64,000 bases of DNA from Marinobacter persicus (GTDB taxonomy: Bacteria; Pseudomonadota; Gammaproteobacteria; Pseudomonadales; Oleiphilaceae): contig NZ_PTIV01000005.1 of the NCBI RefSeq assembly GCF_002934325.1, positions 62,001-126,000 on the forward strand. Reading direction: 5' to 3'. Position numbers and translations under genes: made by a program. Positions 56,286-64,000 of the stretch are shown here, piece after piece; within the stretch, counting starts at the first letter, position 1, and each line of letters starts with the position of its first letter. Under the pieces are notes generated by a model. It had not been told where the DNA came from. It saw only the letters and a program-made list of their open reading frames with translations, and ran no database searches.

Positions 56286-56945
56286 ATGGGATTTTGTCTG
56301 GAAGTCAGTGGTGAGTTCGCCTGTTTTACCCGACCAGAAATGAAAGTGGAGAGGGTGAGTTACGATGTCATAACGCCCTCGGCAGCCAGGGCGATATTTG
56401 AGGCCATTCTCTGGAAACCCGCCATCGAGTGGCACATTACCGAGATTGAAGTGCTCAACCCCATCAGGTGGATGAACCTCCGCCGTAACGAGGTGGAGTC
56501 AATCGCCTCCTCCCGAACGGCTAAAACCGCCATGAAAGAAGGTTCCGGCCTATTGGGGGTCTATGCGGACGAACAGCGCCAACAACGAGCCAGCTTGCTC
56601 CTCAAAGACGTGCGTTACCGAATTCATGGTGAGTTCAGCATAACCGGCAAAGCCGGACCTCAAGACAACGCTGCCAAGTTCGCCGACATGTTTCGCCGTC
56701 GGGCAGAGAAAGGGCAGTGCTTCAATCAGCCGTATCTCGGTTGCCGGGAATTCAGTTGTGATTTTGCACTGGCGGACGAGGATGGTGGCGCGCCTGCGAT
56801 CGATGAAAACCGTGATCTGGGTTTCATGCTCTACGATCTCGATTATTCCGACCCTACCGCTCCAACCCCTTTGTTCTTTCGCGCCAGAATGGACAAAGGT
56901 CGAATCGTTGTTCCGGCAAAAGACAGCCACGAGGTGCGAGGATGA
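56286..56945 (+). CDS. cas5c: Cas5c (Cas5d), crRNA-processing Cascade subunit
   Basis: In type I-C this protein replaces Cas6: it cleaves the CRISPR transcript in each repeat and then holds the crRNA 5' handle. The 219-residue sequence has the Cas5 N-terminal strand GFCLEVSGEFACFTRPEMK, SYDVITPSAARAIFEAI and the glycine/basic region of the RAMP fold. The strong GGAGG upstream decides the ATG. It overlaps cas8c by 4 nt (ATGA). Confidence 0.93.
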   Translation: MGFCLEVSGEFACFTRPEMKVERVSYDVITPSAARAIFEAILWKPAIEWHITEIEVLNPIRWMNLRRNEVESIASSRTAKTAMKEGSGLLGVYADEQRQQRASLLLKDVRYRIHGEFSITGKAGPQDNAAKFADMFRRRAEKGQCFNQPYLGCREFSCDFALADEDGGAPAIDENRDLGFMLYDLDYSDPTAPTPLFFRARMDKGRIVVPAKDSHEVRG

Positions 56946-58729
56946 TTCTTCAGGCTTTGTGCGAATACTATGACCGAAAAGCGGACGCTGGTGACCCGTT
57001 ACCACCGGTTGGCTTTGAAGAAAAAGCCATTCCTTTCGTCCTCGTACTGGATACGGCGGGTAATTTTGTTCAGCTTCGGGATACTCGAGAGATTCCTGAA
57101 AAAGGGAAGCCTGTGCCGAGGAGCTTTCTGGTTCCGCAGGGGGTAAAACGAAGCGGCGCTAAAGCTTACGAAACAGCTTACTGCCTTTGGGACCACTACG
57201 GATATGTCTTGAGCCAACCTAAGGTTGCGAAGCCGGATAGTGAACCGTCGGAGAAAGAGATCGACATGGCTGCCAAGCAGCATCAAGCGTTTGTTGAGCT
57301 TGTTGATCGGCTGGCAGAGGAAATTCCCGATGATCAGGGCGTTCAGGCGGTTCGAGCTTTTCTGCACAACGAAAGTGAAAAGGAAAAAGTCAGGCAGTCG
57401 TCTGAATTTCGTGAATGTCTGAAAATATCCGGTTGCAACCTGACCTTTCAGTTGAGCACCGAAACCGACCTCGTTTGCCAGTCGCCGCATATTCAGCAGT
57501 GGATTCGTGAGCAGCCTCTGGACGATGAGAACAAAGAGGGCGTTTGTTTGGTAACCGGTGAGCGCTCCAAGATCGCACGCCTGCACCCACCGGTGAAAGG
57601 TGTTTGGGGGGCACAAATGGCCGGTGCCAATATTGTTTCCTTTAATATCGACTCTTTTAATTCCTGGGGCAAAGAGAAGGGCAATAACGCACCGGTTAGC
57701 GAAGACGTGGCATTCAAATACACCACCGCCCTGAATCAACTACTGCGCACCAATAGCCCACAGCGGATGCAGCTGAACGAAATCTCGGTAGTCTGGTGGT
57801 CGACCGGTGAAAACCAGTTTGAACAAAACTTTTCCTCTTTCTTTAATGATTCTCCAAAGGATGACCCCGATCAGAGTGTAAGGGCCGTCCGTCAATTGTT
57901 TGAAAGCCTGCAGGATGGCTCGTTTCTCCACTCCGAGGGAACAGAGCGCTTCTATCTGCTGGGCTTATCACCTAATGCAGCCCGGATTGCCATTCGGTTC
58001 TGGCAAGTGGGAACCGTGGCAGAGTTCGGTACTCGCATCGCGGAATGGTTTCAGGATATTGAATTGGCAGACCGCTATGTTTCATGCCCGCCCCTGAAAC
58101 CTCTGCTGCGTTCTACGGCACTATTGCGAAAGGAAGAGAACGTACCTCCAAACCTTCAAGGCGAAACGATTCGCAATATTCTGATGGGGCTCCCCTTGCC
58201 AGCGAGCCTGTTGCAGGCTGCGATCAAACGAATCAAGGCAGAAAAGGGCGATGTTAGCCCTTACCGCGCCAGCCTTATCAAGGCCTATCTGAACCGTCTC
58301 TACCGCCACCAGAAAACCAGTAACAAGGAAATTACCATGGCTTTCAATCCTGAAGAAAAGCGGATTGGCTATCGGCTGGGCTGTTTATTCGCGGTCCTCG
58401 AGAAGTTGCAAGCCGATGCCAATCCAGGTCTCAACGCGACCATTCGTGACCGTTATTACAGCAGTGCCAGTTGTACGCCCAAAGCCGTTTTCGGCACGCT
58501 GATGCGCCTGCATGCGCACCACCTGAAGAAACTGCAGCATCAGGGCCAACGTGTTAATGCAGAAAAACGCATTGCAGAAATTATGTCGGATATTAACGAC
58601 TTTCCCGCGCACCTGAACCTGGAAGAGCAGGGCCTTTTCGCCATTGGTTATTACCATCAGCGCCAGGCTTTATTCACGAAAAAAGAAACCGCGTCATCCA
58701 AGGAAGAACCCGAAGGAGCTGAAGCATGA
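56942..58729 (+). CDS. cas8c: Cas8c (Csd1), large Cascade subunit of type I-C
   Basis: PAM recognition and R-loop stabilisation in the I-C effector complex. The 595-residue protein matches Csd1: N-terminal [23 protein letters not shown]-type start, central [20 protein letters not shown] with NSWGKEKG, and a helical C-terminal region. ATG 56942 overlaps the cas5c stop, and the 3' end overlaps cas7c by 4 nt. An internal start at 58337 would give a separate Cas11c from the last 130 codons. Confidence 0.94.
   Translation: MILQALCEYYDRKADAGDPLPPVGFEEKAIPFVLVLDTAGNFVQLRDTREIPEKGKPVPRSFLVPQGVKRSGAKAYETAYCLWDHYGYVLSQPKVAKPDSEPSEKEIDMAAKQHQAFVELVDRLAEEIPDDQGVQAVRAFLHNESEKEKVRQSSEFRECLKISGCNLTFQLSTETDLVCQSPHIQQWIREQPLDDENKEGVCLVTGERSKIARLHPPVKGVWGAQMAGANIVSFNIDSFNSWGKEKGNNAPVSEDVAFKYTTALNQLLRTNSPQRMQLNEISVVWWSTGENQFEQNFSSFFNDSPKDDPDQSVRAVRQLFESLQDGSFLHSEGTERFYLLGLSPNAARIAIRFWQVGTVAEFGTRIAEWFQDIELADRYVSCPPLKPLLRSTALLRKEENVPPNLQGETIRNILMGLPLPASLLQAAIKRIKAEKGDVSPYRASLIKAYLNRLYRHQKTSNKEITMAFNPEEKRIGYRLGCLFAVLEKLQADANPGLNATIRDRYYSSASCTPKAVFGTLMRLHAHHLKKLQHQGQRVNAEKRIAEIMSDINDFPAHLNLEEQGLFAIGYYHQRQALFTKKETASSKEEPEGAEA
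58337..58729 (+). CDS. cas11c: Predicted Cas11c, translated from an internal start in cas8c
   Basis: In the type I-C system of Desulfovibrio vulgaris the small subunit Cas11c is made from an internal site in cas8c; the same arrangement is visible here. AAGGAA at 58325-58330 is spaced 6 nt from ATG 58337, which is in frame with cas8c (codon 466). The product would have 130 residues, beginning [20 protein letters not shown] and wholly helical, ending with cas8c. Two copies are expected to line the crRNA-target duplex. Not proven by sequence alone. Confidence 0.72.
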   Translation: MAFNPEEKRIGYRLGCLFAVLEKLQADANPGLNATIRDRYYSSASCTPKAVFGTLMRLHAHHLKKLQHQGQRVNAEKRIAEIMSDINDFPAHLNLEEQGLFAIGYYHQRQALFTKKETASSKEEPEGAEA

Positions 58730-59598
58730 GCCTAGACAACCGTTACGAATTCGTATTTCTGTTTGATGTAAAAGACGGCAATCCAAATGGTGACCCGGAT
58801 GCCGGTAATCTGCCGCGAGTGGATGCGGAAACGGGGCAGGGGCTGGTGACCGACGTATGCCTCAAACGTAAGGTGCGTAATTATGTCGGCTTGGTCAAAG
58901 AAGAGACTCCACCCTTTGAGATTTATATCAAAGAAAAGGCCGTTCTGAATCGTAATAACCTGCGAGCATACGAAGAGCTTGGACTGAAGCATGAGTCCAA
59001 GAAGCTTCCAAAAAAAGAAGAAGACGCCCGGAATGTGACCCAGTGGATGTGTCAGAACTTTTTTGATATCCGCACTTTTGGGGCCGTAATGTCAACGGAT
59101 GTGAATACCGGACAGGTACGTGGGCCTGTGCAAATGAACTTTGCTCGTAGTATTGAACCGGTGGTCAGCGCGGAACACAGCATTACCCGGATGGCGGTTA
59201 CCACAGAAAAAGAAGCAGAGCAGCAAAGCGGCGATAACCGCACGATGGGCCGTAAATTCACCATCCCTTATGGTCTTTATCGTTCCCATGGATTTATCTC
59301 CGCCAACCTGGCTAAACAAACCGGTTTTGGTGAAGAGGATCTCGAGCTTCTGTGGGACGCACTAATCAACATGCTGGATCATGATCGCTCAGCCAGCCGG
59401 GGTGAAATGTCTCCCTGTGCACTCTACGTTTTCAAGCACGAGTCGCCGCTGGGTAATGCGCCTGCTCGGAAGCTGTTTGATCTGATTGATGTAAATCGGG
59501 TTTCGGATGGTCCGGCCAGAGACTTCAAGGATTACCAGGTGAGTATTCGTGAAGATCAGTTGCCGTCGGGCGTCCAGTTGATCAAATATTTGGAATGA
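58726..59598 (+). CDS. cas7c: Cas7c (Csd2), backbone subunit of type I-C Cascade
   Basis: Coats the spacer part of the crRNA in multiple copies. The 290-residue protein begins [21 protein letters not shown], the signature of Csd2, and contains [23 protein letters not shown]. The ATG lies in ATGA shared with the cas8c/cas11c stop. After the stop there is a 67-nt gap before the inserted toxin-antitoxin-like pair, in place of the usual direct junction with cas4. Confidence 0.95.
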   Translation: MSLDNRYEFVFLFDVKDGNPNGDPDAGNLPRVDAETGQGLVTDVCLKRKVRNYVGLVKEETPPFEIYIKEKAVLNRNNLRAYEELGLKHESKKLPKKEEDARNVTQWMCQNFFDIRTFGAVMSTDVNTGQVRGPVQMNFARSIEPVVSAEHSITRMAVTTEKEAEQQSGDNRTMGRKFTIPYGLYRSHGFISANLAKQTGFGEEDLELLWDALINMLDHDRSASRGEMSPCALYVFKHESPLGNAPARKLFDLIDVNRVSDGPARDFKDYQVSIREDQLPSGVQLIKYLE

Positions 59599-59665
59599 AA
59601 ACTTGATGGGGTCGAGCCAGTCGGCTGAAAGCATATAAGGTAAATAATGGGGAGTTGAGTCAGGG

Positions 59666-59953
59666 ATGATGCACTGTACGTCGGTAACCTACACCAGCCA
59701 CGCCCTTCGACGAATGTTTGAAAGGCAACTGTCGAGTGAAGAGGTTGTCTACACTCTACAAACGGGTGATCTGGTGATGGATTATCCTGATGATCGTCCG
59801 TATCCCAGCCAGCTGCTGCTTGGCTGGGTGAAGGGTAGGGCGATACATGTTGTTGTATCGAAGAACCCGGCAAGCGGCGAATGTTATGTGGTGACGGCTT
59901 ATTATCCGTCTCTGGAGATCTGGAATGATGATTTCAAAACCAGGAGGTCGTAA
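59666..59953 (+). CDS. DUF4258 protein, putative toxin inside the cas operon
   Basis: A 95-residue (or 94, from ATG 59669) protein of the DUF4258 type, a small fold related to RelE/BrnT-like toxins. Features are YTSHALRRMFERQLSSEEVVYTL at the N-terminus (residues 9-31), the strand LLLGWVKGRAIHVVVS and the C-terminal VVTAYYPSLEIW. It is immediately followed (no gap) by the zinc-finger gene, the usual toxin-then-antitoxin order of this pair. Type I-C operons normally have nothing here. Activity is inferred from family and pairing; it could also be a non-toxic remnant. Confidence 0.8.
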   Translation: MMHCTSVTYTSHALRRMFERQLSSEEVVYTLQTGDLVMDYPDDRPYPSQLLLGWVKGRAIHVVVSKNPASGECYVVTAYYPSLEIWNDDFKTRRS

Positions 59954-60178
59954 ATGAAATGTGTCATCTGCAAGCAAGGTGAAACCCGGCCGGGTACCAC
60001 CACCGTCACGCTAACCCGAGGTGAAAGCACCGTTGTCGTTAAAAACGTCCCGGCGGACATTTGCGAGAACTGTGGCGAGTACTATTTAAACGAAGAAATT
60101 TCCAGTCAGATTATGACGATGGCGGAAGAAGCGGTGCGTTTGAACCATGAGGTTGAGGTGATTCAGTACGCTGCGTGA
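59954..60178 (+). CDS. MqsA/YgiT-type zinc-finger protein, putative antitoxin inside the cas operon
   Basis: A 74-residue protein with two CxxC motifs (CVIC at residues 3-6, CENC near 37-40) that should bind one zinc, as in the N-terminal domain of MqsA. The C-terminal DNA-binding domain of full MqsA is absent; a short helical tail (SSQIMTMAEEAVRLNHEVEVIQ) remains. AGGAGG lies just upstream. The TGA overlaps a GTG in frame with cas4 by 4 nt, so cas4 could be translationally coupled to it. It is expected to neutralise the DUF4258 protein. Confidence 0.82.
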   Translation: MKCVICKQGETRPGTTTVTLTRGESTVVVKNVPADICENCGEYYLNEEISSQIMTMAEEAVRLNHEVEVIQYAA

Positions 60179-60195
60179 AAACTGAGCGAGTCAAT

Positions 60196-60819
60196 ATGGA
60201 TGAAAAACTCATTCCGCTTTCGGCGCTGCAGCATTACGCGTTTTGTCCCCGCCAGTGCGCGCTCATTCATAACGAACAGCTCTGGGCGGAGAACTGGCTG
60301 ACAGCTCAGGGAAAGGTATTGCATCAAAGAGTGGATCACGGAGCTCCGGAAACACGTAAAGGCGTGCGCTTTGAGCGCGGCGTTTTGGTCAGCGCTGAGC
60401 GGCTGGGGCTGACCGGCAAACTCGATCTGGTGGAAGTTCATCAATCCACTGGCGAAATGAAACCGGTGGAGTATAAGCGGGGTAAGCCTAAAAAGGATAG
60501 CTGGGACCGCATACAGTTATGTGCCCAGGGGTTGTGCCTTGAGGAAATGTTGGAACATCCTGTGACCTCGGGTGCTCTCTGGTACTGGCAAACCCGGCAC
60601 CGGGATGAAATTTTTTTCTCCGACGAACTGAGAGAGGAAACCCGGCAGGTTATCGAAAAAGTGCGGCAACTGTTGATTAGTGGCCAGACCCCAAAAATCA
60701 GCTATGCCAAGAAGTGTGACTCCTGCTCTCTATATGACCTGTGCAACCCGAAACTGTTGACCCGAGATGACAGTGAGCGTTATGTCGAAGGCATTTTCGA
60801 CGAGGGAGAGGTCGATTGA
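60196..60819 (+). CDS. cas4: Cas4 (type I-C adaptation exonuclease)
   Basis: RecB-like nuclease with a [4Fe-4S] cluster that trims prespacers and helps choose PAM-flanked DNA. The 207-residue form from ATG 60196 starts MDEKLIPLSALQHYAFCPRQ as homologues do. Cluster cysteines are C17 and C21 and the pair in CDSCSLYDLC; the nuclease core is GKLDLVEVH and PVEYKRGK. GTG 60175, overlapping the preceding stop, is a possible alternative start adding seven residues. cas1 overlaps by 4 nt. Confidence 0.93.
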   Translation: MDEKLIPLSALQHYAFCPRQCALIHNEQLWAENWLTAQGKVLHQRVDHGAPETRKGVRFERGVLVSAERLGLTGKLDLVEVHQSTGEMKPVEYKRGKPKKDSWDRIQLCAQGLCLEEMLEHPVTSGALWYWQTRHRDEIFFSDELREETRQVIEKVRQLLISGQTPKISYAKKCDSCSLYDLCNPKLLTRDDSERYVEGIFDEGEVD

Positions 60820-61835
60820 AAAAGTTGCAGAATAGCCTGTATGTCACTCGCCAGGGTGCCTATATCCACAAAGAACGAGAAACCATTGTGATCGAGCAGG
60901 AGCGCAAGAAATTGATGCAGGTTCCGATCCACTCGATCTCTGGTGTTTTTTGTTTTGGCAATGTTCTGGTTTCGCCAGCATTAATGGGCTTTTGTGGCGA
61001 AAAGGGCGTAAACCTAGCCTTTTTCACCGAGTATGGACGGTTTTATGGCCGTCTTCAAGGCGAGAAATCAGGAAATGTCTTGCTCCGGCGGGCGCAGTAT
61101 CATGCTGATGACGTCCACGTTCTGGAGATTGCACGGTCCTGTGTGGCGGCCAAGCTTGTGGGAGCCCGAAATGTGCTACTTCGTCATAAACGTAACCACG
61201 GTTCCGAGGAAACGGTGGAACAGGCGATAAAGCGCCTGGCGTCATCCGTTCGCCTGGCACGCAGTGTTGATAATCTGGATTCACTTCGAGGCATCGAAGG
61301 GGATGGTGCTGCTACCTATTTCTCGGTCTTTGAGAAATTGATCAATGAAAAGTTACGGATTGATTTTCCTTTTGCAGGCCGCAACCGCCGTCCACCCAGA
61401 GATCCGGTGAACGCCTTGCTGTCGTTCGTATATTCCATTTTGGGTCAGGATATTGGGGCGGCATTAAATGGAGTGGGGCTGGATCCGCAAATTGGTTTTT
61501 TGCATGCTGACCGGCCTGGCCGGGACAGCCTTGCTCAGGACTTGCTTGAAGAATTTCGCCCCTGGTTAGCTGACAGGCTGGTATTAAGCCTGATCAATCG
61601 ACGACAACTTAAGGCTTCGGATTTTATCGAGGAGTCATCTGGCGCTGTCAGGCTCAGTGCTGAAGGGCGAAAGCAGTTGTTAGTCGCTTATCAGGAAAGG
61701 AAACAACAAGAAATTACTCACCCGTTTTTGAAAGAAAAAGTCCCCATCGGGATTGTGCCTCATATCCAGGCGATGTTGCTTGCGCGGCACCTGAGGGGCG
61801 ATTTAAAACGCTACCCGCCCTGTGTATTGCGATAG
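60816..61835 (+). CDS. cas1: Cas1 (type I-C integrase)
   Basis: Catalyses spacer integration with Cas2. The 339-residue protein has an N-terminal beta domain (NSLYVTRQGAYIHKERETIVI) and a helical catalytic domain whose metal ligands are the glutamate in LRGIEGDGAATYF and the histidine and aspartate in GFLHADRPGRDSLAQDL. It starts with TTG within TTGA shared with the cas4 stop; GGGAGAGG lies just upstream. Confidence 0.95.
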   Translation: MKKLQNSLYVTRQGAYIHKERETIVIEQERKKLMQVPIHSISGVFCFGNVLVSPALMGFCGEKGVNLAFFTEYGRFYGRLQGEKSGNVLLRRAQYHADDVHVLEIARSCVAAKLVGARNVLLRHKRNHGSEETVEQAIKRLASSVRLARSVDNLDSLRGIEGDGAATYFSVFEKLINEKLRIDFPFAGRNRRPPRDPVNALLSFVYSILGQDIGAALNGVGLDPQIGFLHADRPGRDSLAQDLLEEFRPWLADRLVLSLINRRQLKASDFIEESSGAVRLSAEGRKQLLVAYQERKQQEITHPFLKEKVPIGIVPHIQAMLLARHLRGDLKRYPPCVLR

Positions 61836-61848
61836 GAATCAAACAGCC

Positions 61849-62142
61849 ATGATGGTTTTGGTCACCTATGACATTTCCCTCGAAGATCCTGCTGGTCCTG
61901 GTCGTTTGAGACGAGTAGCCAAGGTCTGTCTTGATTACGGCGTCCGGGTTCAATATTCGGTTTTTGAATGTGAAGTGGACCCAGCTCAGTGGGTAGTTTT
62001 CAGAGATCAGTTGCTCAACATCTATGACGAGGAGCAGGACAGCCTTCGTTTTTATAAGCTGGGTAAGAACTGGAAGAATCGAATCGAACACCACGGGGCG
62101 AAACCCGCCCCGGACATTTTCCGGGACTCGATGATTTTGTGA
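61849..62142 (+). CDS. cas2: Cas2 (type I-C)
   Basis: Structural partner of Cas1 in spacer integration. The 97-residue ferredoxin-fold protein starts MMVLVTYDIS with the conserved aspartate and has VQYSVFECEV in the middle. ATG 61849 or 61852 follows AGGAA. It is the last cas gene; a terminator lies 46 nt downstream. Confidence 0.95.
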   Translation: MMVLVTYDISLEDPAGPGRLRRVAKVCLDYGVRVQYSVFECEVDPAQWVVFRDQLLNIYDEEQDSLRFYKLGKNWKNRIEHHGAKPAPDIFRDSMIL

Positions 62143-62187
62143 ACGCTAACCGGTAGTGCTCATTAAAAATGCGGGATGTTAGCGGAA

Positions 62188-62226
62188 AGCTGGAGCCCTT
62201 GGGTGGCCCGGCTTTTTTCGTTTTTG
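62188..62226 (+). terminator. Terminator of the cas operon
   Basis: AGCTGG (62188-62193) pairs with CCGGCT (62208-62213, one wobble), with further CCC/GGG pairing inside, followed by TTTTTTCGTTTTT. It separates cas2 from the array. Confidence 0.75.
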
Positions 62227-62320
62227 GCTATGACCACTGTAGCCAGCGGCTTGCGATGACATTGAGGATAGCGATTCCAGTGGGATAGCTGTCGTCATTT
62301 CAATTGGTTACGATAGAGCG
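62227..62320 (+). promoter_or_regulatory. CRISPR leader
   Basis: The 94 nt between the terminator and the first repeat must hold the array promoter and the integration signals. The best promoter candidate is TTGAGG (62262-62267), 17 nt and ATAGCT (62285-62290), which is weak. Because it sits at the cas2 side, repeat 1 should be the newest end. Confidence 0.6.
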
Positions 62321-64000
62321 GTCGCGCCCCTCGCGGGCGCGTGGATTGAAACAGGTTATGGGGCTTGGGTACGTAGAGATTACGCCGTCGCGCCCCTCGC
62401 GGGCGCGTGGATTGAAACAGGACGACCTTTCGTGTTACCAGATTGCCCCGGTTGTCGCGCCCCTCGCGGGCGCGTGGATTGAAACATCCGTTAGCTGGCC
62501 GTACTCACGCCGCAACCCGGTCGCGCCCCTCGCGGGCGCGTGGATTGAAACATGCGCTGGTTGTTTACGCCCTCATGGCTGCGGGGGTCGCGCCCCTCGC
62601 GGGCGCGTGGATTGAAACTTTTTCGAGCGCAAATTGCTTAACCGCAAGCAGATGGTCGCGCCCCTCGCGGGCGCGTGGATTGAAACGAAGCCGCCCAGCG
62701 CCTGGCAGACACCGAAACCAATCGTCGCGCCCCTCGCGGGCGCGTGGATTGAAACGATTAACAGCGCCCAGCAGGCGCCACAGCAGCCGGTCGCGCCCCT
62801 CGCGGGCGCGTGGATTGAAACGTGAACGCCAACGTCTGCCTTGCCGTGGATCTGGGGTCGCGCCCCTCGCGGGCGCGTGGATTGAAACAGTGGTTCCACC
62901 ACGGCGACAGCATCGATCTGTATGTCGCGCCCCTCGCGGGCGCGTGGATTGAAACGATTCCTGCAGAACGACCGCCAGCGCATCGAAGGCGTCGCGCCCC
63001 TCGCGGGCGCGTGGATTGAAACAGTCTTGGGCCTATGGCCCGGCGCACGATACCGCCGTCGCGCCCCTCGCGGGCGCGTGGATTGAAACCCTTCACTGCC
63101 CGGGGCGCTCTGGAATCTGTGGATGTCGCGCCCCTCGCGGGCGCGTGGATTGAAACACGCCCGTTGAAGAACCGTTGCAACGCACCGCCAAGTCGCGCCC
63201 CTCGCGGGCGCGTGGATTGAAACTGGCCTATGCCGTGTCCGCCACACTGCAGCTGCGGTCGCGCCCCTCGCGGGCGCGTGGATTGAAACCGCGTAGCCTG
63301 CATGGGCGTAGTGTTCGCAGCTGGTCGCGCCCCTCGCGGGCGCGTGGATTGAAACCGGGAGAACACTGAAGAAATCGAGCTCCCGAGAGGGTCGCGCCCC
63401 TCGCGGGCGCGTGGATTGAAACAACCATGTATTCGGGTAGCTCTTGCTCTGCCATGTCGCGCCCCTCGCGGGCGCGTGGATTGAAACATGTTGGCGGCGC
63501 CTTCGATCTCGTATTCCTCGGGTCGCGCCCCTCGCGGGCGCGTGGATTGAAACCTGATTTCCTACTACGGGAACACCAAAACAGGCGTCGCGCCCCTCGC
63601 GGGCGCGTGGATTGAAACAATGCTGTCAGTGAACACGATGGCATCCGCCTTGTCGCGCCCCTCGCGGGCGCGTGGATTGAAACTCCAATACCTCAGTCAA
63701 ATGATCACCGACACAGCAGTCGCGCCCCTCGCGGGCGCGTGGATTGAAACATTGAGAACATCCGAATACCCTTTCAACAGCACAAGTCGCGCCCCTCGCG
63801 GGCGCGTGGATTGAAACGCGTGTCAGTGCAAACCAGACAAGACGGAAATGAGTCGCGCCCCTCGCGGGCGCGTGGATTGAAACAAGACCTAGTTAAGCAA
63901 GGTTATGTTGTGTCCAAGGTCGCGCCCCTCGCGGGCGCGTGGATTGAAACGCGCCATTGGCCTTGCCAGTTTGACTGATACCGAGTCGCGCCCCTCGCGG
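62321..64000 (+). CRISPR. Type I-C CRISPR array, at least 25 spacers, continues beyond the window
   Basis: Twenty-five complete 32-nt repeats, the first at 62321-62352, plus a 16-nt start of another at 63985. The repeats begin GTCGCGCCCCTCGCGGGCGC and end GTGGATTGAAAC, and all complete copies read the same. A 7-bp stem CGCGCCC/GGGCGCG with a 5-nt loop is the expected Cas5c substrate. Spacers are 33-37 nt, mostly 34-35, and no two look alike. The ATTGAAAC end and the cas gene set fit type I-C. No degenerate terminal repeat is visible because the array is cut by the window end. Confidence 0.99.

Noticed and set aside
59666-60178. Treating the two small genes as extra cas genes such as Cas6 or an anti-CRISPR
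   Set aside because: The first has the DUF4258 pattern and the second a two-CxxC MqsA-like finger; neither shows RAMP or known Cas motifs, and Cas5c already does processing in type I-C.
62304-63814. Overlapping open frames of up to 283 codons on both strands across the array
   Set aside because: They are translations of the CRISPR repeat, whose frames carry no stop (peptides such as VAPLAGAWIET and FQSTRPRGAR recur with repeat period). They are not genes.
62353-63984. Spacers matching other parts of this window (self-targeting)
   Set aside because: Reading the spacers by eye gave no match to the genes here; this was not an exhaustive alignment.

Overview
The window is a 64 kb piece of a gammaproteobacterial chromosome, most likely Marinobacter or a close relative. 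This is inferred from gene order and protein character, not from a database search. Supporting blocks are mrdA-rodA-rlpA-dacA-ybeD-lipB, rlmB-rpsF-rpsR-rplI-dnaB-alr, lolB-ispE-tRNA-Gln-prs-rplY-pth-ychF, hemA-prfA-prmC-moeB, an FNR/ANR-type oxygen regulator and a pyrophosphate-dependent phosphofructokinase. Coding density is high and many neighbouring genes overlap by 1-20 nt.

Layout. 1-6.7 kb: cell elongation and peptidoglycan genes (PBP2 cut by the window edge, RodA, RlpA, PBP5), then YbeD and LipB, a small membrane protein and a glutaredoxin. 6.8-10.2 kb: PPi-PFK, divergent from mpl-ubiX. 10.2-18.9 kb: tRNA-Leu, then RNase R, RlmB, the S6/S18/L9 operon, DnaB and alanine racemase. 19-32.4 kb: an RmlD-like protein, FNR, the GTPase RbgA, a Spy-like periplasmic protein, an RND exporter, two chemoreceptors, LipA, an O-acetylhomoserine sulfhydrylase gene broken by one stop codon, a serine hydrolase and a DUF4124 protein. 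32.6-39.8 kb: a leftward block for tRNA-Met, translation, PRPP, isoprenoid and lipoprotein-sorting functions. 40-45.7 kb: hemA-prfA-prmC-moeB and a photolyase. 45.8-50.5 kb: a rightward cluster of a DUF432-like protein, MscS channel, RimB-like protease, RimK, an aspartoacylase-like hydrolase and YjbQ. 50.6-52.8 kb: a PAS-PAS-GGDEF-EAL protein. 52.9-64 kb: a complete type I-C CRISPR-Cas locus with a WYL regulator, cas3-cas5c-cas8c-cas7c-cas4-cas1-cas2 and an array of at least 25 spacers that runs off the window.

The most notable signals are these. (1) A two-gene module, a DUF4258-type putative toxin and an MqsA/YgiT-type zinc-finger putative antitoxin, sits exactly between cas7c and cas4 inside the cas operon. 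(2) An internal, well-spaced ribosome binding site and ATG near the 3' end of cas8c predict a separately translated Cas11c. (3) Four long hairpin repeats lie at 3' ends of genes. Their stems are near-perfect inverted repeats but differ from copy to copy, and their loops are conserved with compensatory changes. (4) A single in-frame TAA interrupts an otherwise intact metY. (5) FNR-type boxes lie upstream of fnr itself and across the promoter of a chemoreceptor gene.

How the parts connect. Most of the window is housekeeping. RimK and the RimB-like protease (47.5-49.0 kb) are expected to act on ribosomal protein S6, whose gene is at 14.2 kb. The FNR regulator at 19.8 kb may control itself and the chemoreceptor at 30.2 kb. 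The cas operon is tightly coupled by 4-nt overlaps and ends in a terminator upstream of the array, so the array should have its own leader promoter.
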